From positions 62,001-126,000 of the forward strand of contig NZ_MLJO01000003.1 of the NCBI RefSeq assembly GCF_001956915.1: a DNA stretch of 64,000 bases, read 5' to 3'. Shown here piece after piece: positions 11,627-21,179 of this stretch. Source of the DNA: Intrasporangium flavum. GTDB lineage: Bacteria > Actinomycetota > Actinomycetes > Actinomycetales > Dermatophilaceae. A program made the position numbers and the translations under genes. The notes beneath the pieces were generated by a model. It was not told the origin of the DNA. It ran no database searches and saw nothing but the letters and a program-made list of their open reading frames with translations. Within the stretch, counting starts at the first letter, position 1; every line of letters begins with the position of its first letter.

Positions 11627-12052
11627 GAGGCCGGGGATCACCTCCTCGGCCGTGTCGGCGAACGCCTGCTCGGTCCGCTCGAGGTAGTCGTTCCAGACCG
11701 TGCTGTCCCAGACCTCGAGGCGCGAGCCGGCACCGATGACGGTGACGTCGCGGTCGAGGCCCGCGTACTGGCGCAGGTTGGCCGGGATGGTGAAGCGGCC
11801 CTGCTTGTCCGGGATCTCGTCGGAGGCGCCGGACAGGAAGACGCGCATGTAGTCGCGGGCGGCCCGGCTCGTCGTCGGCGCCTGGCGCATCTGCTCGGCG
11901 ACCGTGACGAACTCGTCCATGGGGTAGATGAACAGGCACCGCTCCTGGCCCCGGGTGACGACGAGCCCCCCGGCCATCCGGTCGCGGTACTTGGCCGGCA
12001 GGAAGATGCGGCCCTTGTCGTCGAGACGAGGCGTGTGCGTTCCGAGAAACAC
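11621..12052 (-). CDS. mraZ: MraZ, transcriptional regulator of the dcw cluster
   Basis: DNA-binding regulator made of two AbrB/SpoVT-like swapped-hairpin domains, forming oligomeric rings in characterised members. It has 143 residues from GTG 12052, giving the canonical N-terminus [20 protein letters not shown]. The second domain contains [19 protein letters not shown] strong GGGGAGG Shine-Dalgarno sequence lies about 8 bases upstream. The frame is open further upstream to 12127, but that segment covers the promoter. It is the first gene of the dcw cluster and sits just downstream of probable MraZ boxes. Confidence 0.96.
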   Translation of the reverse strand: MFLGTHTPRLDDKGRIFLPAKYRDRMAGGLVVTRGQERCLFIYPMDEFVTVAEQMRQAPTTSRAARDYMRVFLSGASDEIPDKQGRFTIPANLRQYAGLDRDVTVIGAGSRLEVWDSTVWNDYLERTEQAFADTAEEVIPGLF

Positions 12053-12106
12053 GGTCCGCCACCTCCCCTTTTCGACCCGCGGGCGACCCCATTCCCTACC
12101 TTGTTG

Positions 12107-12132
12107 CTCCACAGTACTCCACTTCACTCCAC
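12107..12132 (-). promoter_or_regulatory. Probable MraZ operator: three GTGGAG boxes at 10-bp spacing
   Basis: Plus-strand ctccac occurs at 12107-12112, 12117-12122 and 12127-12132, giving GTGGAG three times on the mraZ strand with an exact 10-bp period. Characterised MraZ proteins bind three short direct repeats of about one helical turn upstream of mraZ (TGGGN in E. coli). The spacing and position match; the base sequence differs, so the identity of the binder is inferred. Confidence 0.75.
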
Positions 12133-12138
12133 CGTCAA
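12111..12138 (-). promoter_or_regulatory. mraZ/dcw promoter
   Basis: On the minus strand a -35-like TTGACG (12138-12133) is followed after 16 bases by TACTGT (12116-12111). The three GTGGAG boxes fill the spacer and flank the -10, so an occupying protein would block RNA polymerase. An alternative -10 is TAGGGA about 17 bases after a TGGAGT. About 50 bases of leader would precede the mraZ GTG. Confidence 0.6.
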
Positions 12139-12193
12139 CGACGTTTGGGCGAAACTCACCCCCGGCGCGTCGCGTTTGCGCAGGTCAGCAGGG

Positions 12194-12209
12194 GTGGTGC
12201 GAAGTGGAG
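12194..12209 (+). promoter_or_regulatory. GTGG(T/A)G pair at 10-bp spacing, MraZ-box-like
   Basis: GTGGTG at 12194-12199 and GTGGAG at 12204-12209 are spaced exactly 10 bp, on the moxR strand. One copy deviates by one base from the box upstream of mraZ. Function is inferred from similarity only. Confidence 0.4.
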
Positions 12210-12362
12210 GGGAGCACTCCCCCTCCGGCATCGACCGCCTGTCCCCGGCCCGGCACCGGCCCGACACGTGCCTGACACCTGGCGCGGTCCGGCCTCGGTC
12301 GTGCTCAGGAGGGGCTCGGGCAGGCCCGTGGAACGAACCAACGAGGCCCGTTCGTCGTCCCC

Positions 12363-12378
12363 GTGGAGGAGAGTGGAG
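12363..12378 (+). promoter_or_regulatory. GTGGAG pair at 10-bp spacing, MraZ-box-like
   Basis: Two exact GTGGAG copies at 12363-12368 and 12373-12378, 10 bp apart, oriented toward moxR and about 155 bp before its start. The pattern matches the operator in front of mraZ with two copies instead of three. Confidence 0.5.
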
Positions 12379-12530
12379 GACACCGGACGCGCGTCTCCTT
12401 CCGGTCACGGGCGCGTCGGTCACCACCGGCACTACCGTCTGCACCGTCCATGGGAGAAGATCACCTGACGGAGTGCGTCGGCCGCCACGAGCGGACCGGC
12501 GCATCGACATGGGGAAGAAAGCGGGGAACA

Positions 12531-13529
12531 GTGACGACGACGCAGACCGGACTCGACACCACGGCCGGTGCCGGGGGGACCGACCTCGAGCTCGTCCACG
12601 ACGTGGCCGACCGGCTCGTCACGGCCATGACGAGCGTCATCGAGGGCAAGCCCGAGGTCGTGCGCACGACCGTCACGGTGCTGTTCGCCGGCGGCCACCT
12701 GCTCATCGAGGACGTGCCCGGTGTCGGCAAGACGATGCTGGCCAAGGCCCTCGCCCGCTCGATCGACGCGACGGTGCGGCGCATCCAGTTCACGCCGGAC
12801 CTGCTGCCGAGCGACGTCACCGGCGTCAGCGTCTTCAACCAGGACGCCCGACGCTTCGAGTTCCGTCCCGGCGCCATCTTCGCCAACGTCGTCGTCGGCG
12901 ACGAGATCAACCGGGCCTCGCCCAAGACCCAGTCGGCGCTGCTCGAGTCGATGGAGGAGCGCCAGGTCACCGTCGACGGCACGACGTACACGCTGCAGGC
13001 GCCGTTCATCGTCATGGCCACCCAGAACCCCATCGAGATGGAGGGCACCTACCCCCTCCCCGAGGCCCAGCGCGACCGCTTCATGGCCCGGATCTCGATG
13101 GGCTACCCGTCGGCCCAGGCCGAGCTCGAGCTGCTCGAGACCCACGGCGCCAGCTCGCCGCTCGAGGGGCTGGCCCCCGTCACCGACGCCGACACCATCA
13201 ACCGCGTCGTCGAGGCGGTGACCCGCGTCCACGCCAGCCCGGCGGTGCGCCAGTACATCGTCGACCTCGTCGCGCGCACCCGCGCCACGACGGCGCTGCG
13301 CCTCGGCGCGTCCCCCCGGGCCGCGCTCCAGCTGCTCCGCGCCGCCCGCGCGCACGCCGCCCTCGAGGGCCGCGACCACGTCATCCCCGACGACGTGCAG
13401 CTGCTCGCCTCCCCGGTGCTCGCCCACCGGCTCATGCCCTCGAGCGAGACCCAGCTGGCCCGCCGCACCACCGCCGACGTCGTCGTCGACCTCCTGCGCC
13501 AGGTGCCGGTCCCGCCGGCCGCACGCTGA
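12531..13529 (+). CDS. MoxR-family AAA+ ATPase
   Basis: AAA+ chaperone-like ATPase of 332 residues. P-loop EDVPGVGKTMLAKA has GVGKT at 64-68, Walker B is VVVGDEINRASPKTQSALLE, and sensor region FIVMATQNPIEMEGTYPLPEAQ and arginine-finger region RDRFM follow. The start is GTG 12531, preceded by AGCGGGGA; an ATG at 12450 is in frame, but the intervening residues do not resemble the family. MoxR genes next to DUF58 proteins are thought to assist maturation of partner proteins. The next gene begins 15 bases downstream. Confidence 0.93.
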   Translation: MTTTQTGLDTTAGAGGTDLELVHDVADRLVTAMTSVIEGKPEVVRTTVTVLFAGGHLLIEDVPGVGKTMLAKALARSIDATVRRIQFTPDLLPSDVTGVSVFNQDARRFEFRPGAIFANVVVGDEINRASPKTQSALLESMEERQVTVDGTTYTLQAPFIVMATQNPIEMEGTYPLPEAQRDRFMARISMGYPSAQAELELLETHGASSPLEGLAPVTDADTINRVVEAVTRVHASPAVRQYIVDLVARTRATTALRLGASPRAALQLLRAARAHAALEGRDHVIPDDVQLLASPVLAHRLMPSSETQLARRTTADVVVDLLRQVPVPPAAR

Positions 13530-13544
13530 GGCGGGAGGCCACCC

Positions 13545-14789
13545 GTGCGCGCCCTGCGCAGCGTCCTCACGACCCGGGGCAGGGCCTTCTTCGGCTCCGG
13601 CATCGTCCTCGTGCTGGCCGGGATCGTCTTCGGCTTCCGCGACATCACGCGGTTCGGCGTGCTGCTCGTCGCCCTGCCGGTCATCTCCTCCGCACTCGTG
13701 CGCACCCGCCGCACCCGGATGCGCATCGAGCGGCACGCGCACCCCGAGCGGATCAGCGTCGGGCAGGACGCCCACGTGACGCTCTCCTTCGAGAACGTGT
13801 CCGGCTCGACGACGCCGATCTTCCTGGCCGAGGAGCGCCTCGACTACGTGCTCGGTGACCGGCCGCGCTTCGTCGTCGGGCGCATCCCGCCCGGACGCGT
13901 CCGCGCCATCGACTACGGGGTGCGCTCGCACCTGCGTGGCCGCCATCACCTCGGCCCGCTCGGCGTGCAGGTGCAGGACCCGTTCGGGCTGGCCAACCGC
14001 CACGCGGTGCTCGAGGGCACGAGCGACCTCGTCATCCTGCCGCAGGTGCACCCGCTCGGCTCGAGCCGGCACCCGAGCGCCGGCGTCGGCTCCGAGGGCG
14101 AGCAGGCCCACCTCATCGCGCTGCACGGCGAGGACGACGTGACGATCCGCGAGTACCGCGACGGCGACGACCTCCGCCGCATCCACTGGCCGGCCACGGC
14201 CCGCACCGGCGACCTCATGGTGCGCCAGGAGGACCGTCCGGCCCAGCGGCGTGCGCTCGTGCTGCTCGACCCGCGCCCGTCGGCCCACGGCGGTTCGGGG
14301 GCCACCGGGTCCTTCGAGTGGTGCGTCACCGCGGCGGCCTCGGTCGCCGTGCACCTGGCCGAGTCCGGCTACGCCGTGCACCTCGTGTGCGCCGAGACCG
14401 TCGACAGCGGGCGTGCGGCCGAGCCGATGCCCGTCGACGAGATCCTCGACGCCCTCGCCGTCACCCAGCTGCGCGACGACAGCGGCGAGGACGAGATCCT
14501 CCGCGCCGCCCAGGCCCTCGCCGCCGCGGGCGGTCTCGTCGTGGCCATCGTCGGCCCCTTCGACCCCGACGTCACCTCGCGCGTGGCCAGCCTGCGCCAG
14601 CCGGGCACGACGGGCCTGGCGCTCGTCGTCGACGCCCGCTCGTTCGGCACCACCGACGCCGACGACGCCCTGGGCCACGTCGACGCCCTGCGGATGGCCG
14701 GCTGGCGCGCCGTGACGGCCTCCCGCGAGGACGACGTCGCCCACGCATGGGCCGTGCTCACCGCCGCGACCGTGGGAGGCAGCCGATGA
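13545..14789 (+). CDS. DUF58 domain-containing protein
   Basis: 414 residues with two N-terminal membrane helices (about 13-50), then a soluble region with the DUF58 hallmark IREYRDGDDLRRIHWPATAR followed by LMVRQED. The C-terminal part has the von Willebrand A-like look of the family. The GTG start has GCGGGAGG six bases upstream. Its TGA overlaps the transglutaminase ATG. MoxR-DUF58-transglutaminase is a recurrent trio; the exact role is not established and a cell-envelope function is inferred. Confidence 0.9.
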   Translation: MRALRSVLTTRGRAFFGSGIVLVLAGIVFGFRDITRFGVLLVALPVISSALVRTRRTRMRIERHAHPERISVGQDAHVTLSFENVSGSTTPIFLAEERLDYVLGDRPRFVVGRIPPGRVRAIDYGVRSHLRGRHHLGPLGVQVQDPFGLANRHAVLEGTSDLVILPQVHPLGSSRHPSAGVGSEGEQAHLIALHGEDDVTIREYRDGDDLRRIHWPATARTGDLMVRQEDRPAQRRALVLLDPRPSAHGGSGATGSFEWCVTAAASVAVHLAESGYAVHLVCAETVDSGRAAEPMPVDEILDALAVTQLRDDSGEDEILRAAQALAAAGGLVVAIVGPFDPDVTSRVASLRQPGTTGLALVVDARSFGTTDADDALGHVDALRMAGWRAVTASREDDVAHAWAVLTAATVGGSR

Positions 14790-17092
14790 CCCGTCGACGC
14801 TGGCGCATCACGCTGCTCGGCGCCCTCGCGGTGCTCACGGCGTGCTTCCCGGTGACCAGCCTCTTCCTCGAGACGTCGTGGTTCGGCCAGGCGGTCCTCG
14901 TCGTCGCGCTCACCGCGGCGGTCGGGCTCGTCATGCGGGGCCTGACCCGATCGCGCCCGCTCGTCGTCGCGGTGCAGGTGCTCGTGCTCGCGGCCTTCCT
15001 CGTCGTGCGGTTCGCCGGTGGCACCTTCGCCTACCTCGTGCTGCCGACGCTCGACACGCTCGAGCTGCTCAACGGCCTCGGCCTGCAGGCCCTCGAGACG
15101 GTCCAGCGCTACAGCGCGCCCGCGCCGCTCAACGACGGCGTCACCTTCTGCCTGCTCGTCATCGTCGCGATCGTCGCGATCAGCGTGGACGCTGCGGCCG
15201 CCACGTGGCGCAGCCCCGCGGCGTCGGGGCTGCCGTTGCTCGCCGCCTACCTCGTCACCGCCGCCAACGGCGACTCCGCCCTCGAGCTGCGCTACTTCGT
15301 GCTGCCCGTCATCGTGTGGCTGCTCATGGTGCACACGACCGCCCGCGCCCAGTTCGGGCGCTGGGGAACGGCGCGGCCGGCCGAGCACAGCGAGATCGAC
15401 GAGGCGGCGCACGACCGCGCCGCGCTCCGCTCGTTCTCGGGCGCGGCGGTCCGCGTCGGTGCCGTCGGCGTCGTGCTGGCCCTGCTCGTGCCGGCCGTCG
15501 TGCCCCACTTCCCGCCGCGCTACCTCACCGACGGGCTCGGGCGTTCCGGCGGGGGCGGCGAGGGCTCGGTCGGCTTCAACAACACCCTCGACCTCAGCCG
15601 CAGCCTCAACGACACCGACCAGACGCCGGTGCTGCGGTACACGACGACGGGGTTCACGCGGCCGCCGCTGCGGGTCCTCGCGACCTCGTACTACTCGCGG
15701 GGCCAGTGGCAGGAAGCCGGCTCGAACCAGGGCCCCTCCGAGCCGATGCCCCTGCCGCCGCCCTCGCAGCGGCGCGACTACGTCATCACGGTCACCGGCA
15801 ACACGCTGTCGGCGCCCCGCGTCGCCGCGCCGTTCCCCGTCGTGGCCGTCTCGATGCCGGGCACGCGCTGGCGGATCGACCCGATCACCCGCGACGTCCG
15901 CGTCGACACCGCCGTGTCCGACTACCGGGTCACCTACGCCGACGTCGCCCCCAACGCGGCCCAGCTGCGCGACTCCGGCACCCCCGACTCCCCCGACATC
16001 ACCGACGACGACCTGACGATCCCGGACCGCTCGCGCGCCCTCATCGAGCGCTGGTCGAGCGAGGTCACGGCGGGTGCCGACAACCCGCTCGACAAGGCCA
16101 TCGCCATCCAGAACCACCTGCGCGACACCTCGCGCTACACCTACACCCTCGACCTCGGCGAGCCGCTGCGCGACGAGGCGGGCCGGCTCCTCGAGCCGAT
16201 CGAGAACTTCTACAAGACCAGGCGCGGGTACTGCGTGCAGTTCGCCACGGCGATGATCATGATGGCTCGGGCGCAGGGGATCCCGGCGCGGATGGCCATC
16301 GGGTTCCTGCCGGGCAACCGCTCCGGCGACGAGTACGTCGTCAGGGCCTCCGACGCCCACGCGTGGCCCGAGCTGTACTTCCAGGGGTTCGGCTGGCTGC
16401 GTTTCGAGCCGACGCCCGGTGCCCGTTCCGGCACCCCGCCCCCCTATGCCGTCCTCGGCGCCGACTCCGGCGGCACCGGCGGCGGCCGCTCCGTCGACGA
16501 CACCGCGTCCGGCAGCGCGGCAACACCGAAGGCGACGCCCACGACGACGGCCACCGTGGCCCCGGTGCCGGTGCAGCCCTCGTTCACCGACACGCTCGCC
16601 TCGGTGTTCAGCCTGCGCAACGTCGTCGTCGTCCTCGCCGTCATCGTCGGCCTGCTCGCGGCGTTCGTCATGCCGCTGACCGCGTGGCTGCTCCGGGTAC
16701 GCCGGCGCCGGGCCGCGGTCACCCGACAGGACCTCATCGAGGCGGAGTGGGACGCGCTCACCTCCCACCTCGGCGACCTCGGGCTCGACGCCCCGGCGGG
16801 GGTGACGCTGCGCCAGCTGCGCCAGCGGTACGTCACCGAGGGTCACCTCGACCCCGACGAGGCCTCCGCGATGGGACGCGTCACCGCGACGCTCGAGAAG
16901 GCGCGCTACGACCGGCCCGAGCGAACGACGCCGCAGGAGGCGATCCGCCTGCACAGCGACATCCGGGAGATCCGCCGGACCATCGGGCGCACGCGCGCGT
17001 GGCAGACGCGGCTGCGCTCGTTCATCTGGCCGACAGCCGGGGTCGACTGGTGGCGGGGGCTGCCCGACCGGTTCGGCCCCCGCCGCCGCTGA
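14786..17092 (+). CDS. Membrane-anchored transglutaminase-like protein (TgpA-type)
   Basis: 768 residues. The N-terminal half has about six membrane helices (within about 5-240), followed by an extracytoplasmic region and the transglutaminase core: RRGYCVQFATAMIMMA with Cys483, SDAHAWPELYFQGFGW with His525, and RFEPTPG, where an acidic residue precedes PTP. A Thr/Pro-rich linker, a late membrane helix (about 610-635) and a cytoplasmic C-terminal domain complete the TgpA layout. The ATG start overlaps the DUF58 stop as ATGA. It likely acts on envelope proteins or peptides as a protease or transpeptidase; substrate unknown. Confidence 0.9.
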   Translation: MTRRRWRITLLGALAVLTACFPVTSLFLETSWFGQAVLVVALTAAVGLVMRGLTRSRPLVVAVQVLVLAAFLVVRFAGGTFAYLVLPTLDTLELLNGLGLQALETVQRYSAPAPLNDGVTFCLLVIVAIVAISVDAAAATWRSPAASGLPLLAAYLVTAANGDSALELRYFVLPVIVWLLMVHTTARAQFGRWGTARPAEHSEIDEAAHDRAALRSFSGAAVRVGAVGVVLALLVPAVVPHFPPRYLTDGLGRSGGGGEGSVGFNNTLDLSRSLNDTDQTPVLRYTTTGFTRPPLRVLATSYYSRGQWQEAGSNQGPSEPMPLPPPSQRRDYVITVTGNTLSAPRVAAPFPVVAVSMPGTRWRIDPITRDVRVDTAVSDYRVTYADVAPNAAQLRDSGTPDSPDITDDDLTIPDRSRALIERWSSEVTAGADNPLDKAIAIQNHLRDTSRYTYTLDLGEPLRDEAGRLLEPIENFYKTRRGYCVQFATAMIMMARAQGIPARMAIGFLPGNRSGDEYVVRASDAHAWPELYFQGFGWLRFEPTPGARSGTPPPYAVLGADSGGTGGGRSVDDTASGSAATPKATPTTTATVAPVPVQPSFTDTLASVFSLRNVVVVLAVIVGLLAAFVMPLTAWLLRVRRRRAAVTRQDLIEAEWDALTSHLGDLGLDAPAGVTLRQLRQRYVTEGHLDPDEASAMGRVTATLEKARYDRPERTTPQEAIRLHSDIREIRRTIGRTRAWQTRLRSFIWPTAGVDWWRGLPDRFGPRRR

Positions 17093-17102
17093 GCCGCCGA
17101 GG

Positions 17103-17135
17103 CGCGGTCGAGTCGCGCTCGAGTCGCGGTCGAGG
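17103..17135 (+). repeat. 11-bp tandem repeat x3 just after the transglutaminase stop
   Basis: cgcggtcgagt (17103-17113), cgcgctcgagt (17114-17124) and cgcggtcgagg (17125-17135) are consecutive 11-bp units with one or two substitutions. They begin 11 bases after the TGA and lie before the terminator hairpin. Confidence 0.8.
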
Positions 17136-17142
17136 TCCCTGA

Positions 17143-17189
17143 CACGCGAAGAGCAGCTCGCCCCTCTGGGACGAGCTGCTCTTCGCGTG
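17143..17189. terminator. Bidirectional terminator between the transglutaminase gene and rpoD
   Basis: Perfect 18-bp inverted repeat: arm cacgcgaagagcagctcg at 17143-17160, 11-base loop, matching arm 17172-17189. It lies 51 bases after one stop and 12 before the convergent rpoD stop. There is no long T run, as is usual in high-GC actinobacteria. Confidence 0.9.
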
Positions 17190-17200
17190 ACGGTGTCGCG

Positions 17201-18907
<1,707 letters not shown>

Positions 18908-19222
18908 GGATGCAGTCGCCTTTCATCGCGGGTCTCGTGTGACGCGGGCCGACGCAGGGCACGCGGGCATGCCACATCACAACGAACGAGAATGGGGGTT
19001 CGTGCCGGAAGAGCGTGGCCTGTCGGAGTCGGGTCCCTCGGACGATCTCGCGGTGTGCCTCATGCGATCCGGTACTCGGACATTATAAAACGCCCGATGG
19101 CGTACGAGCGAACGCATCGGCCCGGACGGCCGCGTCATCGGTGTGATCCGCGTCCCGGCGAGGCTCCGAGCAGGCCCGTCACGGCGGCGGAGCGCCGCCG
19201 GTGAGAGGTCGGGTCGACCGGC
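18908..19222. other. 315-bp upstream region of rpoD
   Basis: Contains the rpoD promoter candidate at 19082-19087 and a leader of about 165 bases before the rpoD GTG. No gene or recognised riboswitch is visible. The leader length leaves room for post-transcriptional control, but I see no specific structure. Confidence 0.5.
19082..19087 (-). promoter_or_regulatory. rpoD -10 box TATAAT
   Basis: A perfect TATAAT on the minus strand within TTTTATAATG, an AT-rich island in an otherwise extremely GC-rich region. No good -35 hexamer is found at 16-18 bp. Confidence 0.6.
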
Positions 19223-19621
19223 TCAGCCGGCCTTGACCGCCAGCACCGGACAGGAGGCGTCGAGCAGGATCCGCTGCGCGTTCGAGCCGAGGATCAGCTT
19301 GCCGACCGGGCTGCGGCGACGCAGGCCGATGACGATGAAGTCGGCGTTCTCCTCCTCGGCGACGCTGATGAGGTCCTCGGCCGGGTCGTTGCCACGGACG
19401 AGCTGGCGCACCTCGTGCTCGAGGCCCTTGTCGGCCAGCAGGCTCTTGACGCGCGTGAGCTCGGCCTCGAACGCGGCGGCCTCGTCGGCGTCGAAGTCCT
19501 TCCCACCACGGTGGGAGCTGATGACGACCAGCTTGGTGCCACGGAGGACGCACTCCTCGGCGGCTCGCTTGAGCGCCGCGCGTCCCTCCTTGGTGGCGAC
19601 GTATCCGACGACGATGGCCAC
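19223..19621 (-). CDS. Universal stress protein (UspA family)
   Basis: 132 residues, single Usp domain. The N-terminus is VAIVVGYVATKEGRAALKRA and the C-terminal nucleotide-loop motif is IGLRRRSPVGKLILGSNAQRI followed by CPVLAVK, the G-2x-G-9x-G-(S/N) pattern of ATP-binding Usp proteins. GTG 19621 is preceded by AAGGAGG nine bases upstream, which settles the start over the longer frame beginning at 19663. Confidence 0.9.
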   Translation of the reverse strand: MAIVVGYVATKEGRAALKRAAEECVLRGTKLVVISSHRGGKDFDADEAAAFEAELTRVKSLLADKGLEHEVRQLVRGNDPAEDLISVAEEENADFIVIGLRRRSPVGKLILGSNAQRILLDASCPVLAVKAG

Positions 19622-19661
19622 TTCCCGGACCTCCTTGGTACGGCAACAAACCGGTGGTCGC

Positions 19662-19667
19662 ACCGTA
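19662..19667 (-). promoter_or_regulatory. Candidate -10 (TACGGT) for the universal stress protein gene
   Basis: TACGGT on the minus strand, about 40 bases before the GTG, fits the actinobacterial TANNNT -10. No clear -35. Confidence 0.4.
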
Positions 19668-19675
19668 CCCGAAAT

Positions 19676-19740
19676 GGGTCAGCGGGGCACCGGCACCGAC
19701 AGACTGTCCGAGCGCGTGTGACGGATCGGGTCAGCGGGGC
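19676..19740 (-). repeat. Dispersed 13-bp duplication of the metX 3' end
   Basis: gggtcagcggggc is found at 19728-19740, covering the metX TGA (19733-19731), and again at 19676-19688, 52 bp downstream of the gene. Both are followed by a related ccggc/ccgg extension. Confidence 0.6.
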
Positions 19741-20960
19741 CGGCGCCGGGCGAGCGCGTCGCGGACGACCGACCCGACCTGCGCCTCCTCGATGAGGAAG
19801 CCGTCGTGGCCGTAGGCGGAGGTGATCGAGACGCGGGTGGCCCCGGGCAGCGCGGCGTGGAGCTCGTCGGACAGCCGCGGCGGGTAGAGGCGGTCGGTGT
19901 CGACGGACACGACGGTGCAGTCGGCGGTGACGCGCGCCAGGGCCGCCTCGAGGCCGCCGCGGTCGCGACCGACGTCGTGGGAGTTCATCGCCTCGGTGAG
20001 CACGACGTAGGAGTTGGCGTCGAAGCGCCGGGCCAGCTTGCCGGCGTGGTGGTCGAGGTAGGACTCGACGGCGAATCGCCCTCTGCCGGCGGCGCGCTCA
20101 CCGACGCTGAACGGGTCCTCGCCCAGCTGTGCCTCGCGACCGAAGCGGTCGCCGAGCTCGGCCTCGGTGCGGTAGGTGACGTGCGCGATGCGCCGCGCGA
20201 GCCCGAGCCCGGTGTCGGGCCGGTGCGCGGACTCGTAGTAGTCGCCACCGGCGAAGTGCGGGTCGGTGCGGATCGCGAGCAGCTGCGGCTGGCACCAGGC
20301 GATCTGGTCGGCGGTGGCGTAAGGCGTCGAGGCGAGCACGACGCAGCGCTCGACGGCGTCGGGGTGGCTGACCGCCCACTCGAGGGCGCGCATGCCACCC
20401 ATCGACCCGCCGATGACGGCGGCGACACGGGTGATGCCGAGCCGCTCCAGCAGGGCACGCTCGGCGGCGACCTGGTCGCGGACGGTGACGTACGGGAAGC
20501 GGCTGCCCCACGCCCGGCCGTCGGGGGCCGGGCTCGCGGGACCGGTGGTGCCCTGGCAGCCGCCGAGGACGTTGGCGGCCACGACGAACCAGCCGTCGGG
20601 GTCGACCGCCTGCCCGGGCCCGATGAGGCTGTTCCACCAACCCGGTGAGGGGTGGCCCTCCCCGGCCTCGCCGACGACGTGGCTGTCGCCGGTCAGGGCG
20701 TGCTCGACGAGGACGACGTTGTCGCGGGCCTCGTTGAGCCGACCCCACGTCTCGTAGGCGACGCGGACGTCGGGCAGCACTCCCCCACGCTCGAGCTCGA
20801 GCTCGCCGAGGTCGACGAACTGGCGGCGGCCGACGGGGTCGCCGTCGCGCCACACGCCGTCACCGTGCGGGTCGGGCGTCCGGTCGTCAGCGCCGTCGGG
20901 CCCCTGCGGTCGACGGACCGGGCGGCGCGTGACCTGGCCCGGACGGTGCGTCACAGTCAT
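19731..20960 (-). CDS. metX: MetX, homoserine O-acetyltransferase
   Basis: Alpha/beta-hydrolase-fold acyltransferase activating homoserine for methionine synthesis. It has 409 residues from ATG 20960, with a GGAG site upstream. Motifs: DVRVAYETWGRLN, VEHALTGDSHV, NVLGGCQGTTGP, nucleophile elbow GGSMGGMRALEW (Ser186), late Asp in SVDTDRLYPP and His in YGHDGFLIE. The N-terminal 55 residues are Arg/Pro/Asp-rich and not conserved. It is preceded by a SAM-IV riboswitch, which supports the methionine role. No metY is adjacent in this window. Confidence 0.95.
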   Translation of the reverse strand: MTVTHRPGQVTRRPVRRPQGPDGADDRTPDPHGDGVWRDGDPVGRRQFVDLGELELERGGVLPDVRVAYETWGRLNEARDNVVLVEHALTGDSHVVGEAGEGHPSPGWWNSLIGPGQAVDPDGWFVVAANVLGGCQGTTGPASPAPDGRAWGSRFPYVTVRDQVAAERALLERLGITRVAAVIGGSMGGMRALEWAVSHPDAVERCVVLASTPYATADQIAWCQPQLLAIRTDPHFAGGDYYESAHRPDTGLGLARRIAHVTYRTEAELGDRFGREAQLGEDPFSVGERAAGRGRFAVESYLDHHAGKLARRFDANSYVVLTEAMNSHDVGRDRGGLEAALARVTADCTVVSVDTDRLYPPRLSDELHAALPGATRVSITSAYGHDGFLIEEAQVGSVVRDALARRRPR

Positions 20961-20987
20961 GCGGAAAGCTCCTCGGGTGTTCGCGCT

Positions 20988-21094
20988 TGCCGCATCCGGT
21001 ACCGGTGCGGCCTGGTCCTCACCCGGGGCACCCCACCGCGACGGAGGGTTGCCGGCCAGCGAGCCGGGGCTTGGCGCTGGCACTCATGACCTGC
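20988..21094 (-). promoter_or_regulatory. SAM-IV riboswitch in the metX leader
   Basis: On the minus strand the leader begins GGTCATGAGTGCCAGCG (from 21091), continues through AAGCCCCGGC, GCTGGCCGGCAACCCTCC and GGTGGGGTGCCCCGGGTGA, and closes with GGACC. These are the recognisable core segments of the actinobacterial SAM-I/SAM-IV clan upstream of metX and metY. A bulged hairpin (20990-21010) follows, then the GGAG ribosome site, so control is probably at translation initiation or by early termination. It reads S-adenosylmethionine. Confidence 0.88.
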
Positions 21095-21126
21095 CCCAAC
21101 CATACGCGAACGGGTGCCGGCGCACC

Positions 21127-21157
21127 GTGGGCCGGTCCAGCCCGTGGACCGGCCCAC
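21127..21157 (-). terminator. Terminator after the DUF4192 gene
   Basis: Perfect 13-bp inverted repeat gtgggccggtcca / tggaccggcccac with a 5-base loop, 23 bases past the DUF4192 stop and ahead of the metX riboswitch. It isolates metX from upstream transcription. Confidence 0.8.
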
Positions 21158-21179
21158 CGACCGTGGCGTACCGCCTCCG

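Larger units (their letters stand above)
12053..12530. other. 478-bp divergent regulatory region between mraZ and moxR
   Basis: Holds the mraZ promoter and operator (12107-12138) and, toward moxR, further GTGGAG pairs (12194-12209, 12363-12378). A GGGGAG/CTCCCC inverted repeat lies near 12207-12220. A possible TACCGT -10 at 12433-12438 has no convincing -35. No gene is supported. Confidence 0.6.

Noticed and set aside
12433..12438. TACCGT as the moxR promoter
   Set aside because: Matches only the loose TANNNT pattern, with no -35 and about 90 bases of leader; left as a possibility and not called.
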